Source: Acidobacteriota bacterium (GTDB lineage: Bacteria; Acidobacteriota; Vicinamibacteria; Vicinamibacterales; UBA2999). From it: DNA of 5,121 bases. Below are positions 1 to 5,121 of the stretch, in pieces (the first letter of the stretch is position 1; the number at the start of each line of letters is the position of its first letter). A program made the translations under genes and the position numbers. Under the pieces are notes generated by a model. The model searched no databases and was not told where the DNA came from. It was given only the letters and a program-made list of their open reading frames with translations. The DNA lies in the NCBI GenBank assembly GCA_013813075.1, contig JACCSI010000410.1, forward strand, positions 1-5,121. Reading direction: 5' to 3'.

Positions 1-1181
1 GCGGTGTGCTCGTCGGCGGCGTGTTCGGCGCGGTCGTCGCCGGGCTGTTTGCGTGGAATGTCGCCATCACGGGTGAATGGAATTACCAGGGCGGCGAAGA
101 TCGCGCGACGTTCTACAGCATGGACCCTGACGGACCTCCCGGGCCCCGGATCGGCGGCTTTCCATTTCAGACTGAACAGCACACCTTCGATAGGACCGGC
201 ATGCCGCGCGAAACCAATCGCGTGGCGGTGGAGGTCCTCACCAGCCGCGACGCGCTCGTCGACATCTTCAGCCACAACCTTGGCTACTTCTTCGTTGGGC
301 GCCATACCGGCTTCGTGCCGTATTTTTTCCCTGGAGCCGTGGCGATCACCCTGTTCCTGGCGGCGGCGCGGCGGCGGCCGCTCTGGCAGTGGCTCGCGCT
401 GGGCGGCGGCGTCGGGTCGGCGCTGTTCCTGATGTTGTACATGCCTTACTCCTATTCGGGCGGCGGCGGCCCGGTGGGCAATCGCTACTTTCTTGGGGTC
501 TATCCGGTCTTCCTGTTCGTGACGCCGCCGCTCATGCGCGCCGCGGCGTCGCTGGCGGCGATCGCGGGGGGAGCCCTGTTTACGGCGCAGTTGGTCCTCA
601 ATCCGTTCACGGTGTCGTTTCGGCCGTCCGACCACGTCAAGAGCGGACCGTTCCGGTGGTTGCCGGCCGAGATGACGCTGCTCAACGACTTGCCGATGAA
701 CGTCACGCCGCACAAGGTGAAGCAGCCGCTCGGCGGTGTGCCGCCGGTGCTCGCGTATTTCCTCGACGACAACGCGTATCCCCGCGAAGGGAACGCGTTC
801 TGGATCCGCGGGCAGGCGCGCGCCGAATTCCTGTTGCGTGCGCCGGTGGTGATGGAGCAGGAATCCGGTCGCGAGCGGGCGCGTGCGTTGCAAATTCGAC
901 GCATGGAAGTGCATCTCGAAAGCGGCGCGGAGACCAATCGTGTCACCGTGGAGAGCGGCGCGGCCACGCAGGTCGTGGAGATTCCCGCGCACGATCAACG
1001 GTCGGTGACCGTGGACCTTCCGGGCGGGTTGCCGTATCACCCCGATCCGCAGTTCTACATGAATTACGTGTATCGCATGGCGATCGAGAGCGAGTCGGGA
1101 TTCATTCCCATGTTCTGGTCCGGTGGGAAGGACGCCCGCTATCTTGGTGTGTTCGTGCGTCTGGTGCCGGTTTACGAGTAA
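1..1181 (+). CDS. Multi-pass membrane protein, probable GT-C/GT39-like glycosyltransferase, 5' end missing
   Basis: The frame is open from the window edge (first full codon at 3) to TAA at 1179-1181, so the N-terminal part lies upstream. Residues are counted here from the GTG at 6, which is probably internal. Hydrophobic segments lie at about 3-21, 103-121, 127-147 and 160-198, followed by a soluble tail of about 190 residues without further membrane spans. An NRYFLGVYP stretch (159-167) at the start of a membrane helix resembles the R-Y-x-P-type segment found late in many GT-C/GT39-like enzymes, which transfer sugars from lipid carriers at the membrane. The long loop at about 22-102 would then be extracytoplasmic. 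The tail, rich in alternating hydrophobic residues, looks like a beta-sandwich. The stop overlaps the start of a GT4 glycosyltransferase, which supports a glycan-assembly role. The catalytic acidic loop expected near the N-terminus is not in the window, so the family is an inference. Another polytopic envelope protein is possible. Confidence 0.8.
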   Translation, partial: GVLVGGVFGAVVAGLFAWNVAITGEWNYQGGEDRATFYSMDPDGPPGPRIGGFPFQTEQHTFDRTGMPRETNRVAVEVLTSRDALVDIFSHNLGYFFVGRHTGFVPYFFPGAVAITLFLAAARRRPLWQWLALGGGVGSALFLMLYMPYSYSGGGGPVGNRYFLGVYPVFLFVTPPLMRAAASLAAIAGGALFTAQLVLNPFTVSFRPSDHVKSGPFRWLPAEMTLLNDLPMNVTPHKVKQPLGGVPPVLAYFLDDNAYPREGNAFWIRGQARAEFLLRAPVVMEQESGRERARALQIRRMEVHLESGAETNRVTVESGAATQVVEIPAHDQRSVTVDLPGGLPYHPDPQFYMNYVYRMAIESESGFIPMFWSGGKDARYLGVFVRLVPVYE

Positions 1182-2233
1182 TGGCGCAGCCCAGGACCAT
1201 CATCGTCGCCACCGCCAGCCCTCCTTTTGCCGAAGGCGGCCACTTGGTGATGGCGCGTGAGCTGGTGGGGGCGTTGCTCGAGTGCGGACACGACGCCACA
1301 CTGCTGGTCACGCCTCAGAATCGCTTCGGCCGCCAGGCGAGCGCGTATCTGGCGGCGTGGTGCACCGACGTGTCGGTGGCGCACGAGGGGCGCAAGGTGG
1401 ACCAGGTGATTTCGTTGCGCTATCCGGCGTACGCCGTCCGGCACGACAATCACGTCGTCTGGCTGAACCACCGGATGCGCGAGTACTACGACTTGTGGGA
1501 CCAATTCTCGGTCCATCTGTCGGTGAAGGCGGGGGTGAAGGAACGCGTGCGCCGCGCCTTGATTCATCGCGTCGATCGCCACCTGTTGACCAAGCGGGTG
1601 CGCGACCTGTACGTGATCTCCGCGACGGTGCAGGCGCGGCTTCGGCGATGGGGAGGGTACGAATCGAAGGTGTTGTATCCTCCACCACCCAAGCGCGCAT
1701 ATCGCAACGACGACTACGGCGATTACCTGTTCGGGGTGTCGCGGCTGACGCCGCTGAAGCGTTTCGATCTGGTGCTGCGCGCGCTCGCCGAGCCAATTGC
1801 CTCGGGCATCCGCTGCGTCATTGCCGGCGAAGGCGCTCAATTAGAAGCGCTGGTGCGCCTGCGACGGCAGCTCGATCTCGATGACCGGGTGGACTTTACC
1901 GGCAGAATCGGTGAGCAGGAACTGCTCGAGCATCTTGGCCGCTGCCGCGCGGTCGTCTTTCCCACCTTCAACGAAGACTACGGCTTCGTGACCGTCGAAG
2001 CTTTCGCGTCCGGCAAGGCCGTACTGACCTGTCGCGACAGCGGCGGGCCTGCCGAGCTGGTTCGGAACGGTGTCAACGGCTTCGTCGTGGACCCGACCGC
2101 AGAGTCGCTGGCCCGCGCCATGCGCGCCGTCATGAATGACCGCACCCTCGCTGTCCGTCTTGGCGAGGCCGGCGCGGCGGATGCCGCAAAAATGACCTGG
2201 GCGGACGCAGTCGCGCAGTTGCTGCGTACTTGA
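1181..2233 (+). CDS. Glycosyltransferase family 4 (GT-B fold)
   Basis: This 350-residue cytoplasmic or membrane-associated enzyme should move a sugar from a nucleotide-sugar to a lipid or glycan acceptor. The N-terminal Rossmann half begins with a strand, then the PPFAEGGH loop (about residues 14-21) and a helix, as in GT4 enzymes. The C-terminal half carries the donor-site landmarks: SRLTPLKR with R188 and K193, the IAGEG strand-turn (214-218), a VDFTG segment, and the E-x7-E motif with E265 and E273. SGGPAELV follows at 287-294. The length fits the family. I chose the ATG at 1181, which overlaps the previous stop as TAATG, because the fold begins right after it. The frame stays open upstream to 389, but only as a shadow of the preceding gene. 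No strong Shine-Dalgarno site is seen, so re-initiation after the upstream stop is likely. Donor and acceptor cannot be read from the sequence. The downstream motif resembles mannosyltransferase-type members, but this is weak evidence. Confidence 0.93.
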   Translation: MAQPRTIIVATASPPFAEGGHLVMARELVGALLECGHDATLLVTPQNRFGRQASAYLAAWCTDVSVAHEGRKVDQVISLRYPAYAVRHDNHVVWLNHRMREYYDLWDQFSVHLSVKAGVKERVRRALIHRVDRHLLTKRVRDLYVISATVQARLRRWGGYESKVLYPPPPKRAYRNDDYGDYLFGVSRLTPLKRFDLVLRALAEPIASGIRCVIAGEGAQLEALVRLRRQLDLDDRVDFTGRIGEQELLEHLGRCRAVVFPTFNEDYGFVTVEAFASGKAVLTCRDSGGPAELVRNGVNGFVVDPTAESLARAMRAVMNDRTLAVRLGEAGAADAAKMTWADAVAQLLRT

Positions 2234-2270
2234 TCGTCTGCGCCGATGCTCCCAAGGGGGGAAGCCGCTG

Positions 2271-2300
2271 GCGACGGAGGTTGCCGACAGCGACGGAGGT
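2271..2300 (+). repeat. Two 11-bp direct repeats upstream of ttcA
   Basis: GCGACGGAGGT occurs at 2271-2281 and again at 2290-2300, a period of 19 bp, inside the 87-bp spacer (2234-2320) between the glycosyltransferase and ttcA. Each copy contains GGAGG, a good Shine-Dalgarno core, but the second copy ends 20 nt before the ttcA GTG, which is too far for normal ribosome placement. The pair could be an operator, or a local tandem duplication without function. Nothing else is evident in this spacer apart from a weak promoter-like pair described in the findings. Confidence 0.55.
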
Positions 2301-2320
2301 CGGGGTAACCTAGTAGCGAC

Positions 2321-3178
2321 GTGGCGTATCGCACACCCCTCGAAACACGACTGGCCAAGAAAACGACCAAGGCGATCGTCGACTTCAACCTCATCGAGGA
2401 CGGCGACCGCGTCATGGTCGGGTTGTCGGGTGGCAAAGACAGCTGGGCCCTGATCCAGATTCTGGACGTCCTTCGGCAGCGTGCGCCGATCACGTTCTCG
2501 ATTGTCGCGGTCAACATCGACTCCGGCTACGAGAATTATCAGCACCAGCAGCTGACCGACGCGTGCGCGGCGCGCGGGTGGGAATTCCATCGCCAGCCAA
2601 CGACGATCGGAGCCGTCCTCGACGATAAGCTGGACGTCGGCGTCACCCCATGTTCACTGTGCGCACGACTGCGCCGCGGCGTGTTATACCGGTGGGCCAC
2701 AAAGGTGGGTGCGACCAAGATCGCGCTCGGCCATCATCTCGATGACTTCGTGGAGACGCTACTCCTGAATCTATTCTTTGCCGGGGCGTTGAAGGCGATG
2801 CCCGCCCGGCTCGTCTCGGACAATCAGGCCCACATCGTCATTCGGCCTCTGGTGTACGTGACCGAAGCCGAGGCACGCGGCTACGCGCGCGAGAACGATC
2901 TGCCCGTCATCGGATGCTGCTGCCCGGCGTGCGGCGACCTCGGTCTGCAACGGCAGCGCGTCAAGCGCCTGATCATGGAGCTCGAACGCGAACACCCGAG
3001 TGTCAAGGCGTCGATGCTGAAAGCGATCGGCAACGTGATGCCACGCCACCTTCTCGACCGTCGGCTCAATCCAGGTCGCGACCTGCAAGATCTGGTCGCC
3101 ACTGAACTCGAGCCGCTCGGCCCTGTCCCGGACGACGTGCAGTTGATTCCCCTGCTCACAAGCCGCCCCCCCGCCTGA
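2321..3178 (+). CDS. ttcA: tRNA 2-thiocytidine(32) synthetase TtcA
   Basis: TtcA is a cytoplasmic, ATP-dependent iron-sulfur enzyme that replaces the 2-oxygen of cytidine 32 in the anticodon loop of some tRNAs with sulfur. The 285-residue product has the PP-loop SGGKDS at 36-41, which binds ATP, and the family signature PCSLCARLRRG at 110-120 with C111 and C114. It also has LGHHLDDFVETLLLNLFF at 136-153 and a C-x2-C-G segment at 201-205 followed by LQRQ. By comparison with E. coli TtcA, C111, C114 and C201 should hold the [4Fe-4S] cluster. Two further cysteines, C199 and C200, sit directly before C201. The GTG at 2321 is the first possible start, since an in-frame TAA lies at 2306-2308, and the family N-terminus follows it. 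Shine-Dalgarno-like GGAGG is 20 nt away. E. coli TtcA is somewhat longer (311 residues), the difference lying in the poorly conserved ends. The last codons contain a run of seven C. A relative such as TtuA/CTU1 is less likely, because the cysteine spacing fits TtcA. Confidence 0.95.
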   Translation: MAYRTPLETRLAKKTTKAIVDFNLIEDGDRVMVGLSGGKDSWALIQILDVLRQRAPITFSIVAVNIDSGYENYQHQQLTDACAARGWEFHRQPTTIGAVLDDKLDVGVTPCSLCARLRRGVLYRWATKVGATKIALGHHLDDFVETLLLNLFFAGALKAMPARLVSDNQAHIVIRPLVYVTEAEARGYARENDLPVIGCCCPACGDLGLQRQRVKRLIMELEREHPSVKASMLKAIGNVMPRHLLDRRLNPGRDLQDLVATELEPLGPVPDDVQLIPLLTSRPPA

Positions 3179-3247
3179 TCTGACCAGTGGGCACCCGTCA
3201 CTGAACACTCGAGCGCTAACCACTGCCTCAGACGCCGACCCGATACG

Positions 3248-3709
3248 ATGAGAGCCGTTATCCAACGCGTCACCAGCGCGCGTGTGACCGTCGCCGAGCG
3301 CGTCACCGGTGAGATCGGTGCCGGCCTGCTGGTGTTTGTCGGGGTCGAAAAGGGTGACGGCCCTGCCGACGTCGACTATGTCGTCTCCAAGATTCGCGAC
3401 GTCCGTATCTTTGACGACGAGGGCGATGCGACTGGACGCAAGCGCATGAACCGCGCGGTCGGCGACGTCGGCGGCAGCGTCCTCGTGGTATCGCAGTTCA
3501 CGCTCGCCGGCGACGTTCGTCGCGGCCGCCGTCCGTCGTTTGACGATGCGGCGCCGCCGGAGCTGGCGCGCGCGCTTTACGACACCGTCGTTCGAGAGTT
3601 GCAGGCTGCGTTGCCGGTAGCGACGGGCGAATTCCAGGCGATGATGCGAGTCCGGCTCGAAAATGACGGGCCCGTGACTATTCTGATCGACAGCCGCCGT
3701 CGGTTCTAA
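3248..3709 (+). CDS. dtd: D-aminoacyl-tRNA deacylase (DTD)
   Basis: DTD is a homodimeric cytoplasmic proofreading enzyme that hydrolyses D-amino acids, and also glycine on tRNA(Ala), from mischarged tRNAs. The 153-residue product starts with the canonical MRAVIQRVTSARVTV and contains both active-site signatures: SQFTL at 82-86, with T85 in the catalytic position, and NDGPVT at 139-144, with G141-P142 forming the cross-subunit Gly-cisPro that rejects L-amino acids. GRRPSF at 93-98 and GEFQAMM at 127-133 are also typical. The protein is about 8 residues longer than E. coli DTD, mainly because of roughly 5 extra residues around 59-65, before the MN of the usual GKMN segment. The ATG at 3248 is firmly set by the conserved N-terminus. 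No Shine-Dalgarno site is visible before it. The 69-bp gap after ttcA (3179-3247) shows no terminator, so co-transcription with ttcA is plausible, and both products act on tRNA. Confidence 0.97.
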   Translation: MRAVIQRVTSARVTVAERVTGEIGAGLLVFVGVEKGDGPADVDYVVSKIRDVRIFDDEGDATGRKRMNRAVGDVGGSVLVVSQFTLAGDVRRGRRPSFDDAAPPELARALYDTVVRELQAALPVATGEFQAMMRVRLENDGPVTILIDSRRRF

Positions 3710-3753
3710 CAGCCCGCCGCATGCCGTCACTATTTTCACGGCGCCGCTAAGGT

Positions 3754-4296
3754 ATGACACCCCGCCGCGTCCTCGTCCTTGCGCTCACCACCCATGCCGT
3801 TCTCATTGCCGTCGCGTGGGCGGCGGCCGATGCGCTCGATCTCCCGCCGCGCTGGGGATCTCCGGCTCGCGACGTGTTGATCGGGCTCGCCGTGGCAGTG
3901 GTCCTTGGCGTGACCAATCACGCAGTGCTCGTGCATGCCCCCGAGAATTGGATCGTCAACGGCGTGCGTGCGGTCTACCATGAAACGCTCGTGCCGTTGT
4001 TTGTCCGCATCAGCCCTGTGGGGATTGTGACGCTTGGTATGGCCGCTGGTGTGGCCGAGGAGTGGCTGTTTCGCGGCATTCTGCAGCCGCTTGTCGGCGT
4101 CGCCCTGGCCAGCCTGTTGTTTGGTGCAGCTCACATCGGTGGCCCGCACATGCTGGCATTCGGCGTCTGGGCGTCGACCATGGGGCTCGTCATGGGCGGG
4201 TTGGCGATGGCAACCGGCGGACTAGTGGCGCCCATGGTGGCGCACGCGGTGTACGACATGCTGGCGCTCGAATACATTCGACGAGGACACCAATAG
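3754..4296 (+). CDS. CPBP family intramembrane glutamic metalloprotease-like protein
   Basis: This 180-residue membrane protein belongs to the CPBP (CAAX protease/bacteriocin-processing, Abi/Rce1-like) family. All three motifs are intact: EEWLFR with E102, E103 and R107; FGAAH with F123 and H127; and HAVYD with H164 and D168. These acidic and histidine residues form the intramembrane active site in Rce1-type enzymes. Hydrophobic helices are seen at about 6-28, 41-61, 88-109, 112-128, 131-154 and 156-172, so the catalytic residues lie within the bilayer. It is at the small end of the family but looks complete. An in-frame TAA at 3748-3750 sits just before the ATG at 3754, so no earlier start is possible. 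AAGGT directly abuts the ATG and is too close for a normal ribosome site. The stop overlaps the GTG of the next gene as TAGTG. Substrates of most bacterial members are unknown. Nothing here identifies a bacteriocin or prenylated target, so the role is open. Confidence 0.93.
   Translation: MTPRRVLVLALTTHAVLIAVAWAAADALDLPPRWGSPARDVLIGLAVAVVLGVTNHAVLVHAPENWIVNGVRAVYHETLVPLFVRISPVGIVTLGMAAGVAEEWLFRGILQPLVGVALASLLFGAAHIGGPHMLAFGVWASTMGLVMGGLAMATGGLVAPMVAHAVYDMLALEYIRRGHQ
4283..4287 (+). promoter_or_regulatory. Ribosome binding site for the exported beta-barrel gene
   Basis: GAGGA, 8 nt before the GTG at 4296, is the best-placed Shine-Dalgarno match in the window. It lies inside the last codons of the CPBP gene and supports the GTG start over the in-frame ATG at 4332, which would cut away most of the signal peptide. 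Confidence 0.6.
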
Positions 4297-5121
4297 TGAG
4301 ATGCGTTGTCTGCACGATAGTCGTAGTCTTGATGTCGTTACCCGCGTTTGCGCAGCAGCGGCCGCTGGTCACGGAGGATCCTGAAACGGTCGGCGGCGGT
4401 CGTCTGCTGATTGAAGCGGGCGTCGAGTGGAAGCGAGATTTGCTCTATCCGGTCAGTGGCTTGCGCGGCAACCACCTCGCCGTCCCGACCTTCGGACTCA
4501 GCATCGGCCTCAGCTCGATCGCCGAGTTGCAGATTGACGGTGGCTTCTACCAACGCCTCGATATCACGGAACGTCGCGCGGCGCCACTCGCTAATCTTCT
4601 GGCCATCGATGGTGACAGGACGACCGACGTGGAAGATTTCGTGGTCGCCACCAAAGTCCGCTTGCTCACCGAGACGGGCGGGCGACCCGCCGTCGGTCTT
4701 CGTCTCGCGACGAAGCTCCCCAATGCGAGCAACGAATCGGGACTGGGCACCGACATGACCGATTTCTTTGCGACGCTGCTATTGGCAAAGACGATCGAAT
4801 CGGTTCGCGTCGTGGGTAATACTGGCGTCGCGATCCTCGGTGACTCGACGTCCGGTGAACCGGAGCAGAACGACCTCCTGACGTTTGGACTGTCGGTCGC
4901 ACGCGCCATGACCACGGCCGCCGAGCTGGTCGGCGAGATCAACGGGCGACTCAACCTGGACGGCGGCACCGCGGACCCCGGGGCAGAAAACCGCGCCGTG
5001 TTGCGACTGGGCGGTCGTTACACACGAGGGCCGGTGCGCGTTGACGTTGCCGTGCTGCTCGGCATGACGTCCCTCGATCCCCAGATCGGCCTGACGACCG
5101 GATTTACATGGGTCCTCAATG
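4296..5121 (+). CDS. Exported outer-membrane beta-barrel-like protein (MetA-pathway/'transporter' type), 3' end missing
   Basis: A frame opens at the GTG at 4296 and runs without a stop to the window end, giving 275 complete codons. The first 19 residues form a classic signal peptide: R2, a hydrophobic core (VVVLMSL at 9-15) and AFA, with cleavage expected between A19 and Q20. There is no lipobox. The mature start, RPLVTEDPETVGGGRL (22-37), then an IEAGVEW strand, resembles the opening of the poorly understood Phenol_MetA_deg/'transporter' beta-barrel proteins, whose members begin with a P-L-x-T-[DE]-D-like segment. The rest alternates polar and hydrophobic residues in short strands joined by Gly/Asp/Asn turns, for example the VGLRLATKLP strand, DFFATLLLAK and VGNTGVAILGD. 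That fits an outer-membrane barrel. The gene overlaps the CPBP stop by one base (TAGTG), so the two are probably co-translated. The family name implies phenol degradation, but this is not good evidence of function. The frame assignment is more certain than the family. Confidence 0.75.
   Translation, partial: MRCVVCTIVVVLMSLPAFAQQRPLVTEDPETVGGGRLLIEAGVEWKRDLLYPVSGLRGNHLAVPTFGLSIGLSSIAELQIDGGFYQRLDITERRAAPLANLLAIDGDRTTDVEDFVVATKVRLLTETGGRPAVGLRLATKLPNASNESGLGTDMTDFFATLLLAKTIESVRVVGNTGVAILGDSTSGEPEQNDLLTFGLSVARAMTTAAELVGEINGRLNLDGGTADPGAENRAVLRLGGRYTRGPVRVDVAVLLGMTSLDPQIGLTTGFTWVLN

Noticed and set aside
389..1180. Upstream in-frame extension of the glycosyltransferase
   Set aside because: The translated extension is Arg/Gly/Ala-rich shadow of the membrane protein, and the GT4 fold starts right after the ATG at 1181.
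1172..2590. Two consecutive long - strand open frames (1172-1840 and 1841-2590)
   Set aside because: Both are antisense to the GT4 and ttcA genes and give low-complexity Arg/His/Ala/Val-rich translations. They are codon-bias shadows.
3731..3736. TATTTT as a -10 box for the CPBP gene
   Set aside because: No acceptable -35 element lies at the right distance, so there is too little to call a promoter.
3723..3742. GCCGT...ACGGC inverted repeat after dtd as a terminator
   Set aside because: The stem is only 5 bp with a 10-nt loop and no following T run. It is too weak to call.
2771..3760. Long open frame on the - strand (329 codons) across the end of ttcA and all of dtd
   Set aside because: It lies opposite two genes with unmistakable conserved motifs. 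Long antisense frames are expected in high-GC DNA, and its translation shows no recognisable domain.
3754..4296. Reading the CPBP gene as a bacteriocin immunity or abortive-infection system
   Set aside because: No bacteriocin precursor, transporter or toxin-like gene is adjacent. Family membership alone does not support that role.
4338..4969. Overlapping small open frames on both strands near the right end, including 4411-4758 on + and 4547-4969 on -
   Set aside because: The frame from the GTG at 4296 has a signal peptide, a good ribosome site and beta-strand character through the same region. The others are Ser/Arg-rich shadows.

Overview
The window is high-GC bacterial DNA with six protein-coding genes, all on the + strand and closely packed. 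The first gene lacks its 5' end and the last lacks its 3' end. The last gene encodes an exported protein that looks like an outer-membrane beta-barrel, which points to a Gram-negative (diderm) bacterium. High GC, GTG starts, few clear Shine-Dalgarno sites and the gene types would fit Acidobacteriota or a similar soil phylum, but that assignment is only an impression from general knowledge. No marker gene in the window decides it.

Layout: (1) 1-1181, the 3' part of a multi-pass membrane protein with a large soluble C-terminal domain, probably a GT-C/GT39-like glycosyltransferase or relative. (2) 1181-2233, a family-4 (GT-B) glycosyltransferase whose ATG overlaps the previous stop in TAATG. (3) 2234-2320, a short spacer with two 11-bp direct repeats. 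(4) 2321-3178, a TtcA-type tRNA 2-thiocytidine synthetase. (5) 3248-3709, D-aminoacyl-tRNA deacylase (dtd). (6) 3754-4296, a small CPBP-family intramembrane protease. (7) 4296 to the window end, the exported beta-barrel-like protein, whose GTG overlaps the CPBP stop in TAGTG.

There appear to be three functional pairs. Genes 1 and 2 look like part of a surface-glycan or glycolipid assembly operon. ttcA and dtd both act on tRNA, one in anticodon-loop thiolation and the other in removing D-amino acids mischarged onto tRNA. The CPBP protease and the beta-barrel protein are probably co-translated and both belong to the cell envelope. All genes could lie on one transcript, because no convincing terminator is visible in any gap, but the 87-, 69- and 44-bp gaps leave room for internal promoters.

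I found no mobile element, CRISPR array, RNA gene, phage gene or recognisable defence system. Most of the window is ordinary. The points most worth checking are a seven-C run at the end of ttcA, where a one-base change would extend the frame to an exact ATGA overlap with dtd, the cysteine-rich third iron-sulfur motif of TtcA, and the overlapping CPBP/beta-barrel pair.
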